Shown here piece by piece: positions 38,301 through 48,700 of a stretch of 64,000 nucleotides of DNA (positions are counted from its first letter, which is position 1; each line of letters opens with the position of its first letter). The DNA comes from Paragorgia papillata (taxonomy: Eukaryota; Cnidaria; Anthozoa; Scleralcyonacea; Coralliidae): contig JAWNZC010000179.1 of assembly GCA_035771165.1 (NCBI GenBank), forward strand, positions 1,707,001 through 1,771,000, read 5' to 3'. A model generated the notes under the pieces. That model did no database searches, was not told the origin of the DNA, and saw only the letters and a program-made list of their open reading frames with translations. Made by a program: the position numbers and the translations under genes.

Positions 38301-39512
38301 TTTTTGACCCTAACTCAAAAGTTTCAAAAGTGGCCAAAATCGGTCAAAAAGTAAAGGCTAACCCCTTTACTTTTTTTTCCCCGGATTTTTTTCAAAAAAT
38401 CGAAATAAATATTTTTAACCAAAATAAAGCCATCTCCTTTTCACAGAAGGGTTAAAACGACTTTATTTAACCGTTTTTGACCCTAACTCAAAAGTTTCAA
38501 AAGTGGCCAAAATCGGTCAAAAAGTAAAGGCTAACCCCTTTACTTTTTTTTCCCCGGATTTTTTTCAAAAAATCGAAATAAATATTTTTAACCAAAATAA
38601 AGCCATCTCCTTTTCACAGAAGGGTTAAAACGACTTTATTTAACCGTTTTTGACCCTAACTCAAAAGTTTCAAAAGTGGCCAAAATCGGTCAAAAAGTAA
38701 AGGCTAACCCCTTTACTTTTTTTTTTCCAGATTTTTTTCAAAAAATCGAAAAAAATATTTTTAACCAAAATAAAGCCTTCTCCTTTCCACAGAAGGTTTA
38801 AAACGACTTTATTTAACCGTTTTTGACCCTAACTCAAAAGTTTCAAAAGTGGCCAAAATCGGTCAAAAACTAAAGGCTAACCCCTTTACTTTTTTTTTTC
38901 AGGATTTTTTTCAAAAAATCGAAAAAAATATTTTTAACCAAAATAAAGCCTTCTCCTTTTCACAGAAGGTTTAAAACGACTTTATTTAACCGTTTTTGAC
39001 CCTAACTCAAAAGTTTCAAAAGTGGCCAAAATCGGTCAAAAAGTAAAGGCTAACCCTTTACTTTTTTTTTTCAGGATTTTTTTCAAAAAATCGAAAAAAA
39101 TATTTTTAACCAAAATAAAGCCTTCTCCTTTCCACAGAAGGTTTAAAACGACTTTATTTAACCGTTTTTGACCCAAACTCAAAAGTTTCAAAAGTGGCCA
39201 AAATCGGTCAAAAACTAAAGGCTAACCCTTTACTTTTTTTTTCCAGGATTTTTTTCAAAAAATCGAAAAAAATATTTTTAACCAAAATAAAGCCTTCTCC
39301 TTTCCACAGAAGGTTTAAAACGACTTTATTTAACCGTTTTTGACCCTAACTCAAAAGTTTCAAAAGTGGCCAAAATCGGTCAAAAACTAAAGGCTAACCC
39401 CTTTACTTTTTTTTTTCAGGATTTTTTTCAAAAAATCGAAAAAAATATTTTTAACCAAAATAAAGCCTACTCCTTTCCACAGAAGGTTTAAAACGACTTT
39501 ATTTAACCGATT
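23322..39512 (+). repeat. Satellite B array, right part, about 174-bp monomer
   Basis: Continuation of satellite B after the LINE. With the left part it totals roughly 129 monomers by length. A CACATTAGG marker variant recurs near 23930, 27096, 27792, 28493, 29018 and 29715, giving spacings of about 700, 525 and 700 bp, that is 4-, 3- and 4-monomer blocks. CGGTC to CGCTC variants become common after about 32580. The array ends within a monomer at about 39512, where unique sequence begins. Confidence 0.97.
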
Positions 39513-39923
39513 TTTTAAAAAAAATCCGCGATTGATTAGGATCTCACTGTGGATTTGAAACTCGTATAAACTAAATGTACAAAGAAGAATTGGTTTAGTT
39601 TAGATGTAAACGAATCCTATAACGTTGATTTAAATATCTTTTTGTGGCCGAGGAAAGAATTTCGTGACACGAGTCAGCCTGGTTAGCGAGCCCGGCTAAT
39701 GTGAACAGCCTGTTAGTTTTGTTTTAAAATATTGGTTATTATCATATGGAGAAGAGTATTTTACTAGCAACTAAAACACTCGTAGAATCCATATTTCACT
39801 ACATCCAGGAACCGAGGGGCGTATTTCTCGTATGTAACGCTCGTGAGTGACATATCGACAAGTCAAAATTTTCGCGTTTTGCCATAAGTTTCGAATCAAG
39901 TAAATTCGAGCCAGTAAGTTCTC
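39513..39923. other. Unique DNA at the right edge of the satellite block
   Basis: The last satellite monomer breaks off in an A/T run and unique sequence follows. No gene, RNA or clear repeat was recognised. A poly-A stretch at the junction may mark the breakpoint. Confidence 0.4.
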
Positions 39924-40142
39924 TTAATTCAGTTTTTCATGTAAGATGAAGTACAAGTATTTGAATAAGCCGTTGAATTTTTCATTCGTATTTTCTAAAA
40001 GCTTTACGTCAAGCGGTTGTAGTTTTTGCATTAAACCCAGTTTATCAACATCACTTCCACGCATAATTTCATTGTCCATATAATAAATAGAACTGTGCTC
40101 ACTCGTGAGATATTGTCCTTGCCACTCGAACATAAAATCCAT
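39924..40142 (-). CDS. Small unassigned ORF, 72 residues
   Basis: An ATG-initiated ORF with fairly normal amino-acid composition (acidic and aromatic residues, QPLDVKLLENTNEKF) and a plausible stop. No family is recognised and no splice sites clearly support it. It lies on the same strand as the 63-residue ORF to its right. Because both sit just beyond the satellite block whose other side has viral-type genes, they could be further remnants of that element; this is only inference. Confidence 0.3.
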   Translation of the reverse strand: MDFMFEWQGQYLTSEHSSIYYMDNEIMRGSDVDKLGLMQKLQPLDVKLLENTNEKFNGLFKYLYFILHEKLN

Positions 40143-40572
40143 ATCTTCTTGCCACCGTGTAATATCCCCTTTTTATTAATATTATTTCATTGTTTGTAAT
40201 TATTGTAAATACCTATTTATCTATCCTGCTGTACACTGCATGTAATGCGCATTCGATTATCACGTCATGCAGAATGCGCAATATTAATCACTAATTATAT
40301 AATCTTTTTATAATAAGATTATAAATATTGTTCACTGTCCAAACTAACAATTCAACTCAGGTTTTTACACCAGCTAGTGTTCCCATCAAGTCATTATACT
40401 ATACTGAGGCCGAAATAACTATCATCACACACTACATCATAATATAAGTGTATATGTTATACGTATACATCAGCTATTACAGTACACATCTTAAAATTCG
40501 GTCTTTCCGCCGCACAAGGAAAAAGTTAGTTGCTATTCCGTGATAGTCCTCTGTCAATTTTCGTGTTTAAGA
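40143..40572. other. Intergenic AT-rich DNA
   Basis: AT-rich sequence with no recognised gene. It includes a short palindromic stretch near 40300-40325 (ATAATCTTTTTATAATAAGATTAT). Confidence 0.3.
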
Positions 40573-40764
40573 TCAAAACGGCTGACCACCAAGTAAAATT
40601 TCCATCGAAGAGGCTTTAAGAAAGCGCTCGAAGACATACTGCTTGTCTGGGTCGTTCATCTTCTCGCGAGCTCGTGATTCGAGAACGTCAAAAGCATGGG
40701 TAAAAAACGAACCCAAAGCCAACACTACACCACCAGTAAAAACCACACTTCCGAAAACATCCAT
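40573..40764 (-). CDS. Small putative membrane protein ORF, 63 residues
   Basis: The ATG has a good context (AACATGG). Residues about 3-25 are hydrophobic (VFGSVVFTGGVVLALGSFF) and could form one membrane helix, followed by a charged tail. A TATA-like TGTTATATACC lies about 50 bp upstream on the minus strand. I do not recognise the family. It could be a genuine small gene, a terminal exon, or a remnant of the element whose ATPase lies at the left edge. Confidence 0.35.
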   Translation of the reverse strand: MDVFGSVVFTGGVVLALGSFFTHAFDVLESRAREKMNDPDKQYVFERFLKASSMEILLGGQPF

Positions 40765-41269
40765 GTTGGTGCCACTATACGTTAAAATGGTCTCGTTGAA
40801 TATAGTGCGAGGTATATAACACTGTTACACAAGTGTCGAAAAAGAACACTAACGTTGTGTTATATATTTGTACATGCTTACATGCATGTATATGTATATA
40901 CATGTACTCAACGCGTCAATTCGAGGTATGAAACACATAATTTATTTATCAAAAGCAAACCGCAGAATCTTAATGAGTTGCCAATAACCTGCAAAGGATT
41001 GCCATTCTGGCGTATGCATGCAGTGGCGTAGCTAGAGAATTAGTGGCGACCCAGAAGCATGCTCCCCCAGATAATTTTTCAATTCTTTAGTCTCTAAAAA
41101 CTAAACTAAACTAACTTATATTTATACTGGATAACTCCATCAGTTATGCGGTAATCTAGACGCCTCTCTGATGATGTCGTTGAACGACGAAAGCTCAGAC
41201 AGATAAACATTTTTATATTACAGTAGCTGGCCTCATTTGATTTTACTTATATATCTATCAGTTATATCT
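40765..41269. other. Non-coding stretch with a hAT-like end fragment
   Basis: Contains an alternating-purine AT segment (about 40860-40905). At 41022-41040 it has GCAGTGGCGTAGCTAGAG, which resembles the terminal motif of hAT-type elements and is similar to the paired ends seen at 54809 and 55544. No matching second end was found here. Confidence 0.3.
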
Positions 41270-41510
41270 AAACTATTATCCCTAGAGGTCCAGTAACGGC
41301 CATCCCTCATTGGTCCAGTGTTACAACAGGAGGAAACCGGAGTACCCGGGGGAAACCTGTGGTGTTTGGTGGAGTCAAACTGGTAGCACTCTTCTCACAT
41401 GCGGCCAAGGTGAAGTTTTCAATGAGATAACTGCTGAGAGCAGAAATCGAACCAGGCTCGCAGAGGTGTAAAGCACGGTATTTTCCGCATTTTGAGGGCA
41501 CTATTCTCGT
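41270..41510 (-). repeat. SINE-like element with Pol III B-box
   Basis: On the minus strand GGTTCGATTTC (about 41447-41457) is close to the Pol III B-box consensus. About 100 bp downstream is the motif GGTACTCCGGTTTCCTCC (about 41329-41346), which I remember as a widespread core of invertebrate SINE-like repeats. I cannot see a clear A-box or flanking duplication, so the boundaries are approximate. Confidence 0.4.
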
Positions 41511-41923
41511 ATTTTTGGCTACCGGGCCGAAGTCAATTCGAAGTTTCTAATTGGCGCTAAAATTCTACAGGTTATTCCAAATTCTCTTCTTAAAAAGCGC
41601 GGGTATATCTTTTTGATGAGTATATAAATAGTGCTGATATAATTTTTAGCGGCACAAAAGTTGCACAAAGAACATTCCATGAGTGAACCAACTGTCAGAT
41701 TTGGTCTGGTTGCATAAAGAATGATAATGGAACTATACGTTTGTATGCATGTTCGTATTTTTTTGGTGTGAACCCATACGTAAATTCCACATGGTTTAGA
41801 CGCTTTTGGCATTAGTGCTGTGGCATACAATATTGTTGGTGTACTGAATATATATATCAGTATTAAAATTCCTGTACAACCCAGCTTTATTTAGACAATG
41901 CAATTATTTGATGTTTAGTTAGT

Positions 41924-42098
41924 AAAGCCTGGTTTCCATATAGCCGTAAGAGTCGGCGGCATGGCTGCGGCAAGGGGCAATGGTCCAATCGCATACAGCT
42001 TTTTATTGCTGGCTAATTCAACACTGTCTATGATTGGACCATCGCCCCTTGCTGCAGCCATGCCGCCGGCTCTTACGGCTATATGGAAACCAGGCTTT
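41924..42098. mobile_element. Foldback MITE with 67-bp terminal inverted repeats
   Basis: Left arm 41924-41990 and right arm 42032-42098 are reverse complements with about 3 mismatches in 67. The ends are AAAGCCTGG and CCAGGCTTT, and a TA flanks or overlaps each end. Only about 41 bp separate the arms. There is no coding capacity; it needed a transposase from elsewhere. Confidence 0.9.
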
Positions 42099-42101
42099 AT
42101 A

Positions 42102-42196
42102 GATAAAGCATGAGCAGCGATCTGTATCTGATTCACAAGGCGAGCTGCAAGTGAGCGGTAGTAAATCAGATACAGATCGGCTGTGAATGCTTTATC
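42102..42196. repeat. Small hairpin element
   Basis: GATAAAGCAT (42102) pairs with ATGCTTTATC (42187). A second perfect 16-bp stem lies inside (42118-42133 with 42163-42178). It sits 3 bp after the preceding MITE, so it is either a separate tiny MITE or the palindromic target of that MITE. Confidence 0.7.
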
Positions 42197-42428
42197 GTAC
42201 TTATCAAATGGTCGCATCTAAATAGCCATGTTTTCAAACTATTTTTCAAGTTGGAGTGATTTTAGCTAAGTAAATTGAGGTTTTTCCTCAATTTATGTAA
42301 ATCAGGACGAATCTGTATATGCGATTTACAGATATTGATTAAATATTTGATAAGTTATGTTACCCATTTGGCCTGCAGGGACTGGCCTTAACCGGTCTCT
42401 TTAATCTGTGTACGGTTGAGCGTACAAC

Positions 42429-42785
42429 ATTTTCAGAATTTTTGTATGCTTGGGGCCACTGCCAAGCATACAAAATTTTCAGAATTTTTGTACACTCAGC
42501 AGCAAACTGCCTAGTGTACAAAATTTTCAGAATTTTTGTACTTGGCAGCTCACTGCCTAGCATACAAAATTTTCATAATTTTTGCACACTTGGCAGCTCA
42601 CTGCCTAGCGTACAAAATTTTCAGAATTTTTGTACACTTGGCAGCTCACTGCCTAGCGTACAAAATTTTCAGAATTTTTGTACACTTGGCAGCTCACTGC
42701 ATAGCGTACAAAATTTTCAGAATTTTTGTACACTCGGCAGCCCACTGCCGAGCGTACAAAATTTTCAAAACTTTTGTACAGTATA
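42429..42785. repeat. 48-bp hairpin minisatellite, about 7 units
   Basis: Units of 48 bp (for example TTGGCAG at 42542, 42590 and 42638) alternate ATTTTCAGAATTTTTGTAC spacers with a near-palindrome of the form GTACxCTxGGCAG-loop-CTGCCxAGxGTAC. Because 48 is divisible by 3, several frames stay open, which makes false ORFs. Confidence 0.92.
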
Positions 42786-43156
42786 ATCGCTTGCAATAAA
42801 TTTTATACAAAAAGTGCAATAAATATATTTAGCCACTTAAAAGAAAATACTTGTGACTCCCATATATAATGACCAGTCGCTATAAATAATAAAAAATATA
42901 AACACTTACGGAAAGGCCCCATGTATTATTAAAAGTTCACACCAGAATCCTTGGCTTCAAATAGCTTTGCAACTCCAAGTTTAGTTCACACCAGAATCCT
43001 TGGCTTCCAATAGCTTTGCAACTCCAAGTTTCTTTCTTCACGTTGCTCACTAGATCAGTAAAATTTCACCTCCAAATTAATAAGTTCTCTTTTATGTTCT
43101 CTTTAACGTTTATATAGTTAAAAAGTTTGTGTTCATACTGCATAAGTTTGCACGAA
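42786..43156. repeat. Partial first copy of the upstream segmental repeat
   Basis: This block matches 43290-43610 and 44895-45230. It lacks the part of those copies that carries the CENP-W promoter and first exon. On the minus strand a GTAAGT donor-like site (plus 42904-42909) is conserved in all three copies. Confidence 0.8.
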
Positions 43157-43290
43157 AGAATTTTTGTACACTCAGAATTTTTGTACACTTGGCAGCCCAC
43201 TACCAAGTGTACAACATTTTCAGAATTTTTGTATACTCGGCAGTGGGCTGCCGAGTGTACAAAATTTTCAGAATTTTTGTACAGTATAAT
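43157..43290. repeat. 48-bp hairpin minisatellite, second cluster
   Basis: About 2-3 units of the same hairpin motif as at 42429-42785. The unit at 43183-43212 has perfect outer arms GTACACTTGG/CCAAGTGTAC. Confidence 0.88.
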
Positions 43291-43921
43291 CGCTTGCAAT
43301 AAATTTTATACGAAAAGTGCCATAAATATATTTAGCCACTTCGTAAAAGAAAATACTTGTGACTCCCATATATAATGACCAGTCGCTATAAATAACAAAA
43401 AATATAAACACTTACGGAAAGGCCCCATGTATTATTAAAAGTTCACACCAGAATCCTTGGCTTCAAATAGCTTTGCAACTCCAAGCTTCTTTCTTCACGT
43501 TGCTCACTAGATGAGTAAAATTTCACTTCCAAATTAATAAGTTCTCCTTTACTCTTTAACGTTTATAAGTTAAAAAGTTCGTGTTTCATACTGCATAAGT
43601 TTGCACGAAAGCTAAAGGAAATTACATGTGAAAATCCAAAATCCACACGAACCCGAAGTCCCCAATGCCGATAATGAGTGAAATATTCCGAAGCTCAGTA
43701 TTTTCCAAAGCCGACATTTTCCGACACGATGGGTGAGGTCGGCACTTGTTTCCAACTGTCAAACTGACATTACAGCAATTTATCAAAGACATTCATCAAT
43801 CCTTAATCCTCATTAATGCTTATACTATACCAAAAACCTAATCTTAATTATAAAACTGTCCTTGATCCTAAGAAAACCCAAATCCTAACTCCAAAATTAG
43901 AAAAAAGTTGAAAGAAAAGAA

Positions 43922-43929
43922 TGACGTCA
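43922..43929 (+). promoter_or_regulatory. CRE-type motif in the duplicated promoter
   Basis: TGACGTCA, the perfect ATF/CREB palindrome, lies at the position equivalent to the CENP-W promoter copy at 45556. It precedes a defective exon, so any activity would give a non-functional transcript. Confidence 0.4.
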
Positions 43930-44035
43930 TGTCAGTTTGATAGATGGAAACAAGTATGAATGATATCCTCCGATTCTCCGATCAAAATTCGAGAATTTCT
44001 GTTCTGCATATTTTGTTCAAACTTCGACTTTCTAC

Positions 44036-44103
44036 CAGTGAACTTTTCCTCTCACCAAGCCAAGAAATATTATCAAGAGATTTAAAAGAGATGCTAAGCT
44101 GGC
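44036..44103 (+). pseudogene. Truncated duplicate of CENP-W exon 1
   Basis: The sequence matches 45669-45743 closely, but the bases holding the start codon are lost (ACCAGTGAAC in place of ACCAGCAATGAAGCGAAC). The copy ends before the splice donor. It therefore has neither a start nor a way to splice to exons 2 and 3. Confidence 0.82.
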
Positions 44104-44739
44104 TAGCTGCTCTTTCATTGATACAACATTAAAAAATTGTGATTTTTGTAACGGACATTACATTTCAAATCTGGCAATAAGATTTTGTAGAAATGACTTT
44201 TTCACATAAAGAAAACATCAGGACTTAATGAAATGTACATTTTTAATATTCATTTGTAATCCTACATTAGATCTTTTCACAAGAAGACACTTTGACACCT
44301 ATTATTTGAAAGTCTAAAGTTTGGTCAATTTCACATCTGTACTTGCTTTAATAAGTGCTCAGTAGAATGTGTGAAAAACATCGAAATTATTGTAAAAAAT
44401 TCCCTAAAAAATAGATATTTCCCAAAAATTTAGGCATCAAGGATATAATTTTCTTAGCCTATAAGGACTGTTTAGTAACTTGAAAAATCCACATCAAGTG
44501 CATTTAAACATGGAATTGCCCCTAACACAATTTTATTCTCAATTTTTTTTTTCGGCAGAGGAAAGGGACCAGTTAAGACCAGCCTCTGCAGGAATGGGTA
44601 ACAACTAAACATCAAATAATGGCATTATCTGAATAAAGCTGGGTTGTACAGGAATTTCAAATAAACATACTAATATACCTCCCGAGGCTCCTGGCTAAAT
44701 GCTTTAAAATAATCAATCCTTAGACACATTAATTAAAAT
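44104..44739. other. Unique non-coding DNA between duplication copies
   Basis: No gene was recognised. A segment at about 44601-44660 is the reverse complement of about 41860-41915 (around the GCTGGGTTGTACAGGAATT motif), so an interspersed element or inverted duplication contributes here. Confidence 0.4.
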
Positions 44740-44888
44740 TCTCAGCAGTGGGCTGCCGAATGTACAAAAATTCTGAAAATTTTGTACATTCAGCAGCCCA
44801 CTGCCGAGCATACAAAATTTTCAGAATTTTTGTACCAGTGCCGAGTCCACTGCCGAGCGTACAAAATTTTCAGAATTTTTGTACAGTA
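44740..44888. repeat. 48-bp hairpin minisatellite, third cluster
   Basis: About 3 units of the GGCAG-CTGCC hairpin with GTACAAAATTTTCAGAA spacers. It sits at the left edge of duplication copy 2, as the second cluster does for copy 1, so the minisatellite belongs to the duplicated unit. Confidence 0.88.
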
Positions 44889-45743
44889 ATAACAGTATAA
44901 TCATTTGCAATAAATTTTATACGAAAAGTGCCATAAATATATTTAGCCACTTCATAAAAGAAAATACTTGTGACTCCCATATATAATGACCAGTCGCTAT
45001 AAATAACAAAAAATATAAACACTTACGGAAAGGCCCCATGTGGCCATGTATTAAAATTTCACACCAGAATCCTTGGCTTCCAATAGCTTTGCAACTCCAA
45101 GTTTCTTTCTTCACGTTGCTCACTACATCAGTAAAATTTCACTTCCAAATTAATAAGTTTTCTTTTATGTTCTCTTTAACGTTTATAAGTTAAAAGTTCG
45201 TGTTTCATACTGCATAAGTTTGCACGAAAGCTAAAGGAAATTACATGTGAAAATCCACACGCTCCAAACCCTTCGGAAAACCGAAGCCTTGGAACACCCC
45301 GCCAATAATGAGCGGAATATTCCGAAGCTCAATATTTTCCGAAGCCGACATTTTCCGACACGATGGGCGACGTCGGCACTTGTTTCCAACTGTCAAACTG
45401 ACATTACGGCAATTTATCAAAGATATTCATCACTCCTTAATCCTCATTAATGCTTATACTATACCAAAAACCTAATCTTAATTATAAAACTGTCCTTGAT
45501 CCTAAGAAAACCCAAATCCTAACTCCAAAACTAGAAAAAAGTTGAAAGGAAAGAATGACGTCATGTCAGTTTGATAGATGGAAACAAGTATGAATGATAC
45601 CTCCGATTCTCCGATCGAAATTGGAGAATTTCTGTTCTACATATTTTGTTCAAACTTCGACTTTCTACCAGCAATGAAGCGAACTTTTCCTCGCACCAAG
45701 CCAAGAAATATTATCAAGAGATTTAAAAGAGACGCTAAGCTGG
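44885..45743 (+). repeat. Segmental duplication copy 2 (functional CENP-W 5' region)
   Basis: Direct repeat of 43283-44103. This copy has an intact ATG and continues into the splice donor and the rest of the gene, so it is the functional one. Confidence 0.9.
45556..45563 (+). promoter_or_regulatory. CRE-type motif upstream of CENP-W
   Basis: TGACGTCA lies 111 bp before the CENP-W start codon, a usual distance for a promoter ATF/CREB site. No TATA box is evident. It is preserved in the non-functional duplicate, which only shows recency of the duplication. Confidence 0.5.
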
Positions 45744-45763
45744 CTAAAAATGTAGATATCTTG
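45674..45763 (+). CDS. CENPW: CENP-W exon 1 (residues 1-30)
   Basis: Encodes the basic N-terminal extension and the start of the first histone-fold helices. It ends after the Leu codon TTG at donor GTGAGT, phase 0. Confidence 0.88.
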
Positions 45764-48700
45764 GTGAGTAAATTCAGTTCTGTTAATAAAGTCCGTATAT
45801 AAAAACACAATGGCGGGAAGTTTAAATTGGTATACTTTTCTAATAGCTTGCATCCATAAGAGTTTTACGTATACATGAAGTGCATGTGGTACGTTTGTGA
45901 GTTTGGTGTAATGTTAACAGACGTTAGGTGACATTATTCAGCCTGCACATAGTTGGTCAAATGGTCAAAGTAATCTTGGGAAGCTGACAGAGAAGCAATC
46001 AATTTAAGACATCATTTGACAGATTATTAGAACTTATTCAAAACTGATGGAAAGTGTCAAAGTCTAATCAGTATTACTCTAAATAAATTCATTATTCATC
46101 AAGTATATAATTTACCTGGGGGGTACTCGTATATAAGGGATATGGTATGTGCCACCCTATAGGGTATGGTTTTCGAGCTCTGGGATAGGGTATACAAATT
46201 GTCTATTTTGGTCTGAGATGGGTATGTATGCTGATCACACTTCCAAGGTCTGGGATAGGGTCAGGATTTTGAGGTCATGGTAGTACACCCCTACCCAAAA
46301 ATTGTCAGAGTACCCCCCTGGGACAATTTACCCTGAGTCAGTGGTCACTGTTGCCAGACTCATCCCCCCCCCCCAAAAAAAAAACCCACCTTACACCTAT
46401 GACATACTGTAAATGAAATGGAAAAGGTTTAAGCAGTCAAGTTGTTGTGGTCAACAAGCCTGTTGCAGGTTGCTCCAACAACTTTCTGTGGCCTATTTTT
46501 TCAAAGGACTTAAATATTTTCTGGGATTATATTTGAGATATTATTTGAAGGGTCCAATATGTTTCCATTTATTCAAATACCATTTCAATGTAAACTTTCT
46601 TAATATTTCTATTCTTGGTAGATTTTCCTGGACTACATGATGTTTTTACGAAAACTGGCAATGGAAGCTAATATCAACTGCCAGGAAATGAAAGAAAAGA
46701 AGATTCAAGGGGCTCACATCACAGCAGTACTACCAGTAAGGTTGCTTTGATTTGGACACTATTCAGGGTTCTGACTACGGTGGGTGGCGGCGGCGGCCCC
46801 TTCTGCCCAGCACTCGAAATATGCAATAAGAAAACCCCATGTGTTGTATTTTTTATATATCTTTAACTTTTAATTAATATACATCATTTTGTATTTTTTT
46901 GTCCTGGGTGAATTTTTTTTTGTTGAAGCAATATTATTTGGTGAAATTCAGCACCACAACGCACACAATATTAGCTACCAGACTTGTGATTCAGTGAAAT
47001 ACGATATTCCTTGAAAGCCAGATTGGATTGTCTGATACTTGGGTAAGACGCTGCCACTAATCACTTCGTTTATTAATGCATGTAAGATGATACACTGGCA
47101 TTGGTAAGCTTTACGTAGATAATTCATCATGCTGTATATTCTAGCATACCCTAGCATGTATATAAATATAATTATAATACAGTGAAACCTGAGTTTTGCG
47201 ACCACCCCAGGTGCCACGTAAAAGAGGTAGTGATGTGACGTCATAGCAGCCATTTTGGCAGCGCCGCGACTCGTACTGTCGTTCACTTCAGTTTTTGCGC
47301 TGTGTTTTTGTTACGTTTCAAATTCAATTTTTGCGCTGGTTTGTTCTTGTTAAAAGCTCTTGGCTTTATTTACGATCTTCCAGTAGTATTTTTTAGATGT
47401 GAACACTCAGTTTTGTCACTTTCCTTTCCAAGTTAAAAAGCCGTTGTAAAATATACAAACTTGTCGCGGTAAACGATCGTCAAGATCAACTTGTCTAAAG
47501 TTAACAAATATTACTCATGGTTTTGGATTGTTCAGACATTCAGTCATTGTATTAACTCTCAAACATCAACTAAAAAGTATTTGGCTTTGGCAGGAGAAAT
47601 TCACACAGATTTTCATCAAATAATGCTCAAAAGAGAAGCAAAACAAGACTAAAATGCGGTAACACGGCAATTGAGCAACACTTCCGGTTTCTTGTTTTCA
47701 CATGTGGTCGCATTCGCGTTTGCTTGCTATGAAAAAAACGGGTATTTCTTTAACGTATTTCGGCCGTTTTACGTTGAGTTGGTCGCTCATAACAGGTAAA
47801 TATCTTGTTTGGGACACAAAAAACCGGTCGCTGGTCGCGTAAGGCAGGTGGTCGCTCATTGCAGGTATATTTCAACTACAAATCGTCCGTGCCAGAAAAA
47901 GTGGTCGTATATGACAGGTAGTCGTAAAACATGGGGGTCGCAAAACTCAGGTTTCACTGTAAATAAGTACTTAATACTTAATAGTAATATTTAAGGCAAC
48001 ATTTTTCTTCAACTTGCAACGTAACTTTGTTGCGTTTTTAGGTTGAAAAGCATGTCAACATTGCACGTATTACCACCCACCTTAAACATTGTCACGCAAT
48101 TGAAAAAAAGGTAGACTCCAGTTCTACTTGCTGCAACATGCTGATACAACTTGCAACAAAATCATTGTTGCGTGACAATGTTTGAGGTGGGTGGTTTGGA
48201 AACTCGTCCAAAGTGATTGTTCTATGTTTTTGTTCAAGTTTATGGAAATTTGTGCAATTTCACGGTATTGTATTTTCTGTATAATGAAGCAGTCATCCAA
48301 TAGCAACGATCGGGTTTAATTAGTGAGTTGCTTCATCATCACGTGTTGTGGTGCTTCATCGTCGCGTGTCCACATAATTTACTTCCATATAAGGAACTCC
48401 ATTGTCAGTTCAACATGACCATGCTTCATATTGAAAGACAACAGAGCTTCCAAACCATGTATATGTTCTATTCACTATGGTAATACGTGCAACTACGCTA
48501 TGTTGCAGCAATTTGTTGCTTGTATTTACTTACCTTAAAATAACAAAGTAACATCTTTTGCAGTTTTTCGTTTCCTTGCTTCGTTCTTGAGATATTTCAG
48601 TTTGTTTGATACGCAAATTAACATTTTGACGTCACATGTACATAATAGGGACCTTAAGATGCTAGGAAGACGACGGCGACTAAAAAGCAACATAAATTTT

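Larger units (their letters stand above)
43283..44103 (+). repeat. Segmental duplication copy 1 (CENP-W 5' region)
   Basis: Direct repeat of 44885-45743 with small differences. It includes the same upstream sequence, the TGACGTCA motif and most of the first coding exon of CENP-W. Homology stops at about 44103 after CTGGCT, before the splice donor. Confidence 0.9.

Noticed and set aside
2073..39512. CRISPR-like array
   Set aside because: Repeats are whole contiguous monomers with no unique spacers, in a eukaryotic genome.
41519..42217. Minus-strand ORFs of about 100 codons
   Set aside because: One is composed of MITE arms; the other has no recognisable domain and no gene-like context.
42360..43375. 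ORFs on both strands reading repeats such as FRIFVHLAAHCLAYKI
   Set aside because: The 48-bp minisatellite unit is a multiple of three, so frames stay open without selection.
45578..45673. Longer CENP-W start at 45578 adding 32 residues
   Set aside because: The added residues resemble nothing in CENP-W; the ATG at 45674 gives the basic start expected, and the duplicated non-coding context suggests 5' UTR.
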